A DNA stretch of 10,917 nt, taken from an uncultured Collinsella sp. Lineage in GTDB: Bacteria; Actinomycetota; Coriobacteriia; Coriobacteriales; Coriobacteriaceae. The stretch is from positions 1-10,917 of the forward strand of contig CATZTY010000018.1 of NCBI GenBank assembly GCA_958424475.1, given 5' to 3'. Numbering within the stretch: the first letter of the stretch is position 1; each line of letters begins with the position of its first letter. The notes beneath the pieces were generated by a model, which saw only the letters and a program-made list of their open reading frames with translations, was not told where the DNA came from and did not search any database. A program made the translations under genes and the position numbers. This document shows, piece after piece, positions 1 through 6,462 of this stretch.

Positions 1-1
1 T

Positions 2-1249
2 AATCCGGCCGACATGTCGCAGACGTATATCTATTACGCGCCCGATACGCTCGACTACTACAAAGAGTATGTCAATCCGTCTGAGGCCGATCGCATGGTG
101 CTGGCCGATAGTACGGTCGATTTGTACTCCGCATGGCACGGCGATCGTGTCGACCCCGATAACGTTGCAGACGGTATTAAAGGCAAGTCGGCAGACAACA
201 ACGACGAGACCGGCAAGAAGGTCAATATTGCCGATGTTGCCGGTGAGCATGTGCAGATCGATTCGTATCTGAGTTACCCGCTTGGCGGTTCGGATCCTTC
301 GGTGACCCCAAGTGAGATGTGCAAGACCATGGGCGAAAAGCTTCCCAAGGCGTTCGGGGGCAGCAATGCCGACATGACAGGCCTGTCTGTGACGCCGGCA
401 AGTCAGTACAACAAATTGCGCCAGATGATGGGCGAGGAGCCGGTGCACATCGGTCACGACCAGTATCTGCTCACGTGTGATATGGGCGGCGAGCTGGTCG
501 ACATGTACACCAAGTATATGGCTGGCGGCCATACCCTTACCTTGGGCGGGTATACGCTCAAGCCCGCAACTGATAAGTCGGACGAAGATACGGCGGCCAT
601 CGCCAACTCGGCGATGGGCAGTAATGGGGGTACCGTCGTCGTTGCCGACGAGCTGTTGTCCCAACTTAATCTGCAGCCGTATTCCAGTAGCCTGCTCGTT
701 AACTACAAACAGGGGATGGATACGACCGAGGCAGACGAGAGTATTAAATACACTGTGCTCGACAATCTGCTCGTTGACGGCAAGGAGCCGGGGTCGTGGG
801 GAACCTTCATCACACGCTCCGAGATGTACGCGCAAGCAGCGCAAATGAACGGTCTTATTAGCTACCTAGCTATCTACATCGGCTTTGTATTGGTCGTTGC
901 ATGCGCGGCGATTCTGTCGATCCAGCAACTCTCCAACGTGGCCGACGGCAGCCGCAGCTATCGTGTGCTGGCACAGATCGGCTGCGACGACCGCCAGATT
1001 CGCCATTCGGTGATGGCGCAGCAAGCGGTATTCTTCCTGTTCCCGCTGGCAGTGGGCTTGGCGCACTCCTTTGTGGCACTTAAGGTGATCATCGAGATCG
1101 TGAGCATATTCGGAAATATGAGCATCGGCGGCACCGTGGGCCTCACCTGTGCAATCTTCCTGGCAGCATACGGTGGCTACTTCCTGGTGACCTACCTCAT
1201 GAGCACCGGCATGGTACAAGCTGCCATCGCCACCCGCTACAGCGAGTAA
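2..1249 (+). CDS. FtsX-family ABC transporter permease, BceB-like (5'-partial)
   Basis: C-terminal part of an ABC transporter membrane subunit of the FtsX/MacB type. The frame is open to the left edge (codons begin at position 2, before the first Met at 14), so the true start lies outside the window. Numbered from the Met at 14, the visible part has about 275 soluble, Asp-rich residues, which I take as the large extracytoplasmic domain. Three membrane segments follow near residues 280-303, 335-363 and 372-398. Between the first two lies a cytoplasmic loop of FtsX type (SYRVLAQIG, then DDRQIRHSV). The QQAVFFLFPL stretch and a Tyr-rich last helix (YFLVTYLMS) resemble BceB/VraG-type permeases, which act with an ATPase in peptide-antibiotic sensing or export. 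That family assignment is from motif memory. The partner ATPase would be expected upstream, outside the window. The stop is TAA; no terminator is obvious directly after it. Confidence 0.8.
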   Translation, partial: NPADMSQTYIYYAPDTLDYYKEYVNPSEADRMVLADSTVDLYSAWHGDRVDPDNVADGIKGKSADNNDETGKKVNIADVAGEHVQIDSYLSYPLGGSDPSVTPSEMCKTMGEKLPKAFGGSNADMTGLSVTPASQYNKLRQMMGEEPVHIGHDQYLLTCDMGGELVDMYTKYMAGGHTLTLGGYTLKPATDKSDEDTAAIANSAMGSNGGTVVVADELLSQLNLQPYSSSLLVNYKQGMDTTEADESIKYTVLDNLLVDGKEPGSWGTFITRSEMYAQAAQMNGLISYLAIYIGFVLVVACAAILSIQQLSNVADGSRSYRVLAQIGCDDRQIRHSVMAQQAVFFLFPLAVGLAHSFVALKVIIEIVSIFGNMSIGGTVGLTCAIFLAAYGGYFLVTYLMSTGMVQAAIATRYSE

Positions 1250-1296
1250 CCTTCTAGTCCAGAACCACCACAAAGGGGACAGGTACTTTTACGTCT

Positions 1297-1353
1297 ATCT
1301 CAATCTGTAACATATGGCTGGCAAAATCGCCTCTATCTGTTATAGATTGAGAT
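1297..1353. repeat. Inverted repeat A upstream of aguA (16-bp arms, 25-bp spacer)
   Basis: Left arm ATCTCAATCTGTAACA at 1297-1312 and right arm TGTTATAGATTGAGAT at 1338-1353 are inverse complements except for one position, which would still pair as G-U in plus-strand RNA. The spacer is 25 bp. The arms match those of repeat B just downstream at all but one or two positions. This could be a paired operator, an RNA hairpin in a leader, or a dispersed palindromic intergenic repeat; the sequence alone does not decide. Confidence 0.75.
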
Positions 1354-1376
1354 TGTTTGTCCCGAGCTATACGGTT

Positions 1377-1435
1377 TGTCTCGATCTGTAACAACAAGAC
1401 GGGGATTCGGCCCCTAGATGTTACAGATCGAGACA
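1377..1435. repeat. Inverted repeat B upstream of aguA (17-bp perfect arms, 25-bp spacer)
   Basis: TGTCTCGATCTGTAACA at 1377-1393 and its exact inverse complement at 1419-1435 flank a 25-bp spacer. The spacer contains its own small GGGG/CCCC pairing (1401-1404 with 1411-1414). The right arm ends 15 bp before the aguA ribosome binding site, so if transcribed the hairpin would sit in the 5' leader. Together with repeat A there are four related half-sites in alternating orientation, beginning at 1297, 1338, 1377 and 1419, about 40 bp apart. Confidence 0.8.
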
Positions 1436-1450
1436 GCGATCGTTCGATTT

Positions 1451-1456
1451 GGAGGA
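1451..1456 (+). promoter_or_regulatory. Ribosome binding site that fixes the aguA start
   Basis: GGAGGA lies 6 bp before the ATG at 1463. The longer reading from the ATG at 1418 would start inside inverted repeat B and has no comparable Shine-Dalgarno sequence, so 1463 is preferred. Confidence 0.85.
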
Positions 1457-1462
1457 AGCCTT

Positions 1463-2668
1463 ATGCGTACGATTACCGAGTCCGAGTCCACCCCTAAGGC
1501 CGACGGCTTCTTTATGCCCGCTGAGTTCGCTCCGCAGGATCGCGTGTGGATGGGTTGGCCCCACCGCACCGACACCTGGGCCCATGGTGCCAAGCCGGCT
1601 CAGAAGCAGTATGCCGCCATCGCTCGTGCCATCGCCGAGTTCACCCCGGTCACCATGTGCGCCAACCAGGCCGACTACGCCAACTGCAAGGCCGCCTTTG
1701 AGGAAGACGAGAACGTCACCGTTATCGAGATGACCACCGACGACGCTTGGTTCCGCGACACCGCTGCCACTTTTGTTATCAATGGCAAGGGCGATAAGCG
1801 CGCCAACCACTGGCACTTCAACGCCTACGGCGGCCTCGTCGACGGTCTCTATTTCCCGTGGGACAAGGACGAGCAGATCGCCCTTAAGATAGCTGAGCTT
1901 TCCGGCTGCCGTCGTTATCGTCCCGATGACATGATCCTCGAGGGCGGTTCCATCACCGTCGACGGCGAAGGCACCGTGGTCGTGACCGACCAGTGCCTGC
2001 TTTCCCCGGGCCGCACCTGCTCTGCGGTTCTGGAGGAGGAAAAGGACCCCGAGTCCATCTGGCCAAAGTTCAAGAGGAAGTTCGAGCCCTGGAGCGAGGA
2101 ACTTCGCGCCTATATGGACGAGCACCTCAAGGATTACCTGGGTGTCGAGAAGGTCATCTGGGTTAAGGAGGGCATCGACCCCGAGGAGACCAACGGCCAC
2201 ATCGATGATGTCGCTACGTTCATCGCTCCGGGCGTCATGGCCTGCATCTGGACCGACGATCCCGAGTATCCGTTCAACGAGCAGTGCCACGCTGTCTACG
2301 AGACCCTCTCCAACGCCGTTGACGCCAAGGGCCGCAAGATGAAGGTCTACAAGCTCTGTATGCCTGTGAACCCGCTGTTCATGGATCAGGCTTCCTGCGA
2401 CACCATCGACGCCGACGAGAACGCCGAGCCGCGCGTCGCCGACGAGCCGCTGATCGCCTCCTACATGAACTACCTGGTCACCAACCACGGCGTTATCGTC
2501 CCGCAGTACGGCGACGAGAACGACCAGCTGGCCGTTGACACGCTCCAGAAGATCTACGACGAGGTCTGGGGCGAGGGCGTCTACAAGTGCGTCGGCGTTC
2601 AGTCCGAGCAGGTCGTTTTCGGCGGCGGAAATATCCACTGCATTACGCAGCAGGAACCGTCCGCTTAA
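1463..2668 (+). CDS. aguA: Agmatine deiminase
   Basis: Hydrolyses agmatine to N-carbamoylputrescine and ammonia, a cytosolic step in making putrescine from arginine. The 401-residue product has the peptidyl-arginine-deiminase-like fold markers: DDAWFRD at 93-99, FNAYGGLVDGLYFPWDKD around 119-136, LEGGSI at 159-164, NGHIDD with the catalytic His at 246, and the C-terminal GGGNIHC with the nucleophilic Cys at 393. It is somewhat longer than the usual 365-380 residues. The extra length is mainly a charged, Trp-containing stretch near 183-212, before the conserved LGVEKVIW block. From memory of the family, WFRDTAATF replaces the usual W-RDTGPTF, and HWHFNAYGG replaces W-FNAWGG. It stands alone: no carbamoyltransferase, N-carbamoylputrescine amidase or agmatine/putrescine antiporter gene is in view. 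Family call is firm; exact substrate is inferred. Confidence 0.93.
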   Translation: MRTITESESTPKADGFFMPAEFAPQDRVWMGWPHRTDTWAHGAKPAQKQYAAIARAIAEFTPVTMCANQADYANCKAAFEEDENVTVIEMTTDDAWFRDTAATFVINGKGDKRANHWHFNAYGGLVDGLYFPWDKDEQIALKIAELSGCRRYRPDDMILEGGSITVDGEGTVVVTDQCLLSPGRTCSAVLEEEKDPESIWPKFKRKFEPWSEELRAYMDEHLKDYLGVEKVIWVKEGIDPEETNGHIDDVATFIAPGVMACIWTDDPEYPFNEQCHAVYETLSNAVDAKGRKMKVYKLCMPVNPLFMDQASCDTIDADENAEPRVADEPLIASYMNYLVTNHGVIVPQYGDENDQLAVDTLQKIYDEVWGEGVYKCVGVQSEQVVFGGGNIHCITQQEPSA

Positions 2669-2711
2669 TCGTCTGGCTTTCCGAGGCACGGCACTTTGCC
2701 CTTCAATCGTC

Positions 2712-2737
2712 GGGCATGACCCTTAAGGTCTATGCCC
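2712..2737 (+). terminator. Possible aguA terminator stem-loop
   Basis: GGGCATGACC (2712-2721) pairs with GGTC-T-ATGCCC (2727-2737), with a single-base bulge and the loop CTTAA. It lies 43 bp after the aguA stop. The downstream sequence, TCCTCTTTC, is pyrimidine-rich but has no clean T run, so it may be a weak terminator or only a 3' stabilising hairpin. Confidence 0.4.
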
Positions 2738-2863
2738 TCCTCTTTCAGGGCAATCTGCTGCACCTCGGAAACCCAGCCGGTCAAGCGGACCGACGTAGCT
2801 AGTTACCGCATTAGTCATTGGTGCCAACCTTGGAAACAATGCAGGTCGAAAAAACGTCAGCGA

Positions 2864-2962
2864 AAACCCGCCAGAGCGAGCAAGGTGCCTTGAAACGAGG
2901 CGGCATTGATCTTTTGATCATGCCGCCGAAGTTGAAAGGCAGATTGCCGCCCTGGCGGGTTT
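2864..2962. other. Branched stem-loop structure in the convergent intergenic region
   Basis: An outer 11-bp inverted repeat, AAACCCGCCAG (2864-2874) and CTGGCGGGTTT (2952-2962), encloses a strong inner hairpin. In the hairpin GGCGGCAT-T-GATC (2899-2911) pairs across TTTT with GATCATGCCGCC (2916-2927). A second TGCCGCC copy (2945-2951) could compete for the same GGCGGCA arm. No coding sequence is credible here. It lies 3' of both aguA and the DAHP synthase gene. It could be a bidirectional 3' end, a palindromic intergenic repeat or a structured RNA. Confidence 0.5.
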
Positions 2963-2975
2963 GCAGCGTCGAGCC

Positions 2976-3003
2976 GTTACGCGGTTTGGTAAAACCGCGT
3001 AAC
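2976..3003. other. Perfect 12-bp hairpin at the 3' end of the DAHP synthase gene
   Basis: GTTACGCGGTTT (2976-2987) is perfectly complementary to AAACCGCGTAAC (2992-3003) across the loop GGTA. The right arm touches the last base of the minus-strand stop codon (3003-3005). No T run follows on the minus strand, so it is not a standard intrinsic terminator. It may mark the transcript's 3' end, assist termination or protect the mRNA. Confidence 0.6.
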
Positions 3004-4034
3004 TAAATACGTTCCGCGATCTCGTGGATGAGGTAGTCGGTCTTTTCCCAGCCCAGGCACGGGTCGGTGATGGACTTGCCAAAGACACCGCCATCGACTG
3101 GCTGGTTGCCGTCCTCAAGGTAGGACTCGATCATAAAGCCCTTGACCAGCTTGGAGATGGACTCGTTGCGGCGGCAGCTGTCGAGCACCTCCTTGCAAAT
3201 GCGATACTGCTCCAGCGGACGCTTGCCCGAGTTGTCGTGGTTGCAGTCGATGACCGCTGCCGGATTGGCGTAGCCGGCATGCTCGGTATAGCGCTCGGCC
3301 AGGCGTTCCAGGTGCTCGTAGTGGTAGTTGGGGTAGGTTCGTCCATCGAGACCGATGTAGCCACGCATAACGGCGTGCGCGAGCGGATTGCCGTCGCACT
3401 CGACCTCCCAGTTGCGGAAGATGAAGCTCTGGTGCGCCTGCGCGGCGTAAATGGAGTTGAGCATAACGGTGGTGGAGCCGGCAGTGGGATTCTTCATGCC
3501 GACGGGTACCGAAATGCCGCTCGACACCAGGCGATGCTCCTGGTTCTCGACCGAGCGTGCGCCCACGGCAACATAGCTCAGCAGGTCAACGAGGTATTGG
3601 TAGTTGGACGGATAGAGCATCTCGTCGGCGGTGAAGAAGCCCGTTTCCTCAATAACGCGCAGGTGCATATGGCGGATGGCCTTGACGCCCTCGAGCAGGT
3701 CGTCGGGAGCCTCGGGGTTGGGGTTGTGCAGAAGACCCTTGTAACCGGTGCCCTTGGTGCGCGGCTTATTGGTGTAGACGCGCGGAATGATGATGAGCTT
3801 GTCCTTGACCTCCTCGGCGGTCTTGGCCAGTCGGTTCATGTACTCAAGCACTGAATCCTCGCGGTCGGCAGAGCACGGGCCGATGATGAGCACCTTGCGT
3901 GCGTCCTCGCCGGTAAAGACTTTGGCGACCTCGGCGTCAAATGCCTGCTTTTTGGCGGTAAGCTCGGCAGAAATCGGCATTTCCTCGCGGATCTCCATGG
4001 GTATCGGCAGCCTGCGTTTGAATTCCATGGCCAT
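3003..4034 (-). CDS. aroG: 3-deoxy-7-phosphoheptulonate (DAHP) synthase, class I
   Basis: Condenses phosphoenolpyruvate and erythrose 4-phosphate to DAHP, the first step of the shikimate pathway. The 343-residue product matches the E. coli AroF/G/H type in length and motifs: IIGPCSADRED (51-60), PRVYTNKPRTKGTGYKGL (84-101), GARSVENQEHR (158-168), GMKNPTAGST (179-188), DCNHDNSGK (263-271), ESYLEDGNQ (303-311) and SITDPCLGW (321-329). Expected metal ligands are Cys54, His266, Glu303 and Asp324; Lys90 sits in the PRTKG substrate loop. The ATG at 4034 has GAGGAGG 5 bp upstream (4040-4046); a second Met two codons on is worse spaced. The gene is monocistronic, and its own promoter is at 4089-4117. 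Which aromatic amino acid inhibits it cannot be read from sequence, so aroG is used generically. No T-box motif was seen in the short leader. Confidence 0.94.
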   Translation of the reverse strand: MAMEFKRRLPIPMEIREEMPISAELTAKKQAFDAEVAKVFTGEDARKVLIIGPCSADREDSVLEYMNRLAKTAEEVKDKLIIIPRVYTNKPRTKGTGYKGLLHNPNPEAPDDLLEGVKAIRHMHLRVIEETGFFTADEMLYPSNYQYLVDLLSYVAVGARSVENQEHRLVSSGISVPVGMKNPTAGSTTVMLNSIYAAQAHQSFIFRNWEVECDGNPLAHAVMRGYIGLDGRTYPNYHYEHLERLAERYTEHAGYANPAAVIDCNHDNSGKRPLEQYRICKEVLDSCRRNESISKLVKGFMIESYLEDGNQPVDGGVFGKSITDPCLGWEKTDYLIHEIAERI

Positions 4035-4088
4035 AGGGGCCTCCTCAATCTATAGAAAGAGCAATAAGCGTATTGTCGAATGCTCGGC

Positions 4089-4117
4089 ATTATCCGCTGT
4101 CGCACGCTAAAGTGCAA
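4089..4117 (-). promoter_or_regulatory. Promoter of the DAHP synthase gene
   Basis: On the minus strand TTGCAC (4117-4112) and GATAAT (4094-4089) are separated by exactly 17 bp, a good sigma-70-type match. Transcription would begin near 4082 and leave a leader of about 47 nt before the ATG at 4034. Confidence 0.65.
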
Positions 4118-4132
4118 GCCCTTGTCACCCCG

Positions 4133-4171
4133 AAACCTACCAAAAAGAGACAGGTTTATTTTGGCAGGTTT
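4133..4171. repeat. 39-bp palindromic unit upstream of the DAHP synthase promoter
   Basis: AAACCTACCAAAA (4133-4145) and TTTTGGCAGGTTT (4159-4171) are inverse complements with one mismatch. The 13-nt loop contains GAGACAGGTTT. The unit lies 15 bp upstream of the -35 box at 4112-4117, so it could be an operator, but its palindromic, loop-carrying form also suits a dispersed intergenic repeat. The loop resembles GGGGACAGGTACTTTT at 1275-1290, before aguA. Confidence 0.6.
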
Positions 4172-4253
4172 TATCTGGGTAAACGTTGGCGCTCACCAGG
4201 ATGGGATAACGCCGTGAGGGACCCTAAGCCGGCCGCCGATTCCCCGGGGAGTA

Positions 4254-4491
4254 CCCAGTGGCCAAAAAATGCCAAATATGAGTACTGTTGCTAGCGTAGT
4301 ATCATATCGACATTACAAGATAATATACACAACAGTAAATATGTTCATTAAAGTTGGCACATAGAAGCATGCTAATGAGCATTTAGATCAATTTGAAGGC
4401 ATATATAGGCCGCAAAGAGGTCGTTTAGAGCTGTTTTTGCTGTTACTAAAAAGGTAACAGTACTCATATTTGCCATTTTTTGTCCACAGGG
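4254..4491. mobile_element. 238-bp AT-rich element with 38-bp terminal inverted repeats (MITE-like)
   Basis: The left end 4254-4291 and the inverse complement of the right end 4454-4491 agree at 34 of 38 positions; the shared core is CAAATATGAGTACTGTT. The 162-bp interior (4292-4453) is about 34% GC by hand count, well below the surrounding genes, and carries no usable reading frame. A short hairpin TGTTAC/GTAACA (4441-4446 with 4454-4459) sits at the inner edge of the right repeat. Inverted ends, small size, skewed composition and intergenic location fit a miniature inverted-repeat element. No clear target-site duplication is visible, so a structured non-coding RNA or other dispersed repeat is an alternative. 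Confidence 0.6.
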
Positions 4492-4546
4492 CTTGAAGGG
4501 AGCTGTCAATCAGGTTCCAGGGGAGGCACTTCGAGGGCCGCAGAGC

Positions 4547-4581
4547 AAAAAAGCGGGGACGCAGGTTGTCCTGCGCCCCCG
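4547..4581 (-). terminator. Intrinsic terminator of the marR-ABC exporter operon
   Basis: Read on the minus strand, a 12-bp GC-rich stem (arms 4581-4570 and 4565-4554, loop ACAA) with one G-T wobble is followed by TTTTTT (4552-4547). It begins 34 bp after the stop of the last exporter gene. The wobble pairs only in the minus-strand transcript, and the T run is on that side, so the direction is clear. Confidence 0.9.
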
Positions 4582-4614
4582 TTCTCGGGCATTATCCGTT
4601 CTCTGCGGCGGAGT

Positions 4615-6462
4615 CTACGCCGCTTCGTCGAACTGCGAGTTGTACAGGTCGGCGTAGAAGCCACCCTGGGCGAGCAGCTCGTCGTGCGTGCCCTTCTCGA
4701 CGATGTCGCCGTCGCGGATCACCAAGATTACGTCGGCGTTGCGGATCGTGGACAGGCGGTGCGCGATGACAAAGCTGGTACGGCCCTGCATCAGCGCATC
4801 CATGGCACGCTGAATAAGCTCCTCGGTACGAGTGTCAACGTTAGAAGTCGCCTCGTCCAGAATCAGCGCCGGGCGGTCGGCCAAAATGGCACGAGCGATG
4901 GTCACGAGCTGGCGCTGACCCTGCGACAGGTTAGTGCCCTCTTCGTTAATCATAAAGTCGTAGCCGCCGGCGAGCGTATGGATAAAGTGATCGCAGCGTG
5001 CGGCGCGTGCAGCGGCCTCGACCTCGTCATCGCTTGCATCGGGGCGTCCGTAGCGGATGTTCTCGCGGATGGTGCCGTTAAACAGCCAGGTATCCTGCAG
5101 CACCATGGCAAACTCGCCGCGCAGCGCCGCGCGGTCCCAGTCGCGCACGTCGACGCCCTCAACGCGCAGCGAGCCGCCGTCCACGTCGTAGAAGCGCTGC
5201 AGCAGCTTGATGAGCGTGGTCTTGCCGGCGCCGGTGGGACCGACGATGGCGATGGTCTGGCCGGGCTGCGCCTCGCAGCTAAAGTCGTGGATGATGGTCT
5301 TGTCGGGCGTATAGCCAAACTTGACATGGTCAAACTCCACGTGGCCGGGGCGCTTTTCGGGAATCTGCGCGTCGGCCTTCTGTTCCTCCTCGGGCGCGGC
5401 CAGGAACTCAAAGACGCGCTCGGTGGCAGCGGCCATCGACTGCATCGTGTTGCTCACGTTGCCCAGCTGCTGCACGGGTTGCGTAAAGTTGCGCACGTAC
5501 TGGATAAAGCTCTGGATGTCGCCGGGCGTGGCATTGCCGGTCAGCGCGAGCTGTGCGCCCACCACGACGACGCCCACGTAACCCATGTTGCCTACCAGGC
5601 TCATAAGCGGCATCATCAGGCCCGACAGGAACTGCGAACGCCAGCCACTAATAAAGAGGCGGTCGTTTTGACGGTCGAACTCTTCGATCGAGGCCTCGGC
5701 GCGGTCGAACACCTGAATGACGTTCTGGCCGGCAAAGTCCTCCTCGATAATGCCGTTGACGGCGCCCAGAACCTGCTGTTGCTCGCGGAAGTACGGCTGC
5801 GAGAAGTGAATCATTACGGTCAAGATAATCGCGGCGGCCGGCAGCGTGAGCACGGTGACGCCGGTAAGCGGCAGGCTGATCGAAAGCATCATGACGAGCA
5901 CGCCGATAATCTGCGTCACCGACGTGATGAGCTGCGTCACGCTCTGGTTGAGCGACTGACCCAGCGTATCGACGTCGTTGGTGATGCGGCTGAGTACGTC
6001 TCCCTTGCTGTGGCCGTTGAAGTAACTCATCGGCACGACGGCAATCTTGGCGGCGATTTCCTTGCGCATGCGGTAGCAGATCTTTTGCGTGACGCCGGTC
6101 ATGAGCCAGCCCTGGACCAGGCTGCAGACAGAGCTCGCCAGATACAGGCAGAGCAAAAAGCCGAGCGTCTTGGCGATCCAGTCAAAGTCAACGTCGCCGG
6201 TGCCGTTGACCTTGGCGACCAGGCCTTCGAACAGCTTGGTCGTAACCTGACCGAGCACCTTGGGTCCCACAATGTTAAAGATGACCGAGCACACGGCAAA
6301 GGCGACGGCGGCAAACACGGCAATCTTGTGCTGGCCGATATAGCCGAGCAGCTGCCTCATGGTGCCCTTAAAGTCCTTGGCCTTTTCGCCGCGACGCATG
6401 CGGCCCATGGGACCGCGCTGGCGGGTGGGCTTGGGAATCTGAGTCTTGGTCTCGCCGGCCAT
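4615..6462 (-). CDS. Heterodimeric ABC exporter, subunit 2 (canonical ATP site)
   Basis: Full-length type IV (B-family) ABC exporter half, 615 residues: a basic N-terminal tail, six membrane helices between about 45 and 335, then a nucleotide-binding domain. Motifs are Walker A GPTGAGKTT (408-416), Q-loop Gln456, signature LSQGQ (512-516), Walker B LILDE with catalytic Glu537, and switch His568 in IAHRLST. All catalytic residues are present, in contrast to subunit 1. The ATG at 6462 shares one base with the TAA stop of the upstream gene (TAATG), and a GGAGG lies inside that gene's end, so translation is probably coupled. It resembles the LmrD/EfrD/TM288 type of multidrug exporter half; the substrate is unknown. 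It is the last gene of the operon, with a terminator just downstream. Confidence 0.93.
   Translation of the reverse strand: MAGETKTQIPKPTRQRGPMGRMRRGEKAKDFKGTMRQLLGYIGQHKIAVFAAVAFAVCSVIFNIVGPKVLGQVTTKLFEGLVAKVNGTGDVDFDWIAKTLGFLLCLYLASSVCSLVQGWLMTGVTQKICYRMRKEIAAKIAVVPMSYFNGHSKGDVLSRITNDVDTLGQSLNQSVTQLITSVTQIIGVLVMMLSISLPLTGVTVLTLPAAAIILTVMIHFSQPYFREQQQVLGAVNGIIEEDFAGQNVIQVFDRAEASIEEFDRQNDRLFISGWRSQFLSGLMMPLMSLVGNMGYVGVVVVGAQLALTGNATPGDIQSFIQYVRNFTQPVQQLGNVSNTMQSMAAATERVFEFLAAPEEEQKADAQIPEKRPGHVEFDHVKFGYTPDKTIIHDFSCEAQPGQTIAIVGPTGAGKTTLIKLLQRFYDVDGGSLRVEGVDVRDWDRAALRGEFAMVLQDTWLFNGTIRENIRYGRPDASDDEVEAAARAARCDHFIHTLAGGYDFMINEEGTNLSQGQRQLVTIARAILADRPALILDEATSNVDTRTEELIQRAMDALMQGRTSFVIAHRLSTIRNADVILVIRDGDIVEKGTHDELLAQGGFYADLYNSQFDEAA

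Noticed and set aside
1250-1462. Possible CRISPR-like repeat array from the four similar half-sites
   Set aside because: The copies alternate in orientation, are only 16-17 bp long and number four; CRISPR repeats are direct, longer and flanked by unique spacers, and no cas gene is present.
1421-2689. 422-codon minus-strand open frame opposite aguA
   Set aside because: Antisense shadow of a gene with catalytic motifs; Val/Gly/Leu/Asp-rich translation without recognisable homology or a credible start signal.
2587-3006. Short plus-strand frames after aguA (to 2802 and 2818-3006)
   Set aside because: They run through hairpins, lack ribosome binding sites and resemble no known protein; the stretch is better read as structured intergenic DNA.
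3024-3854. 276-codon plus-strand open frame opposite the DAHP synthase gene
   Set aside because: Shadow of a fully motif-supported gene; Val/Gly/Ala/Asp-rich without a domain.
4035-4088. Possible T-box or aromatic attenuator in the DAHP synthase leader
   Set aside because: With the promoter at 4089-4117 the leader is only about 47 nt, too short for a T-box, and it holds no run of Trp, Phe or Tyr codons or T-box core motif.
4241-4250. Perfect 10-bp palindrome TCCCCGGGGA
   Set aside because: Short, without a partner copy or promoter context; likely to occur by chance in GC-rich DNA.
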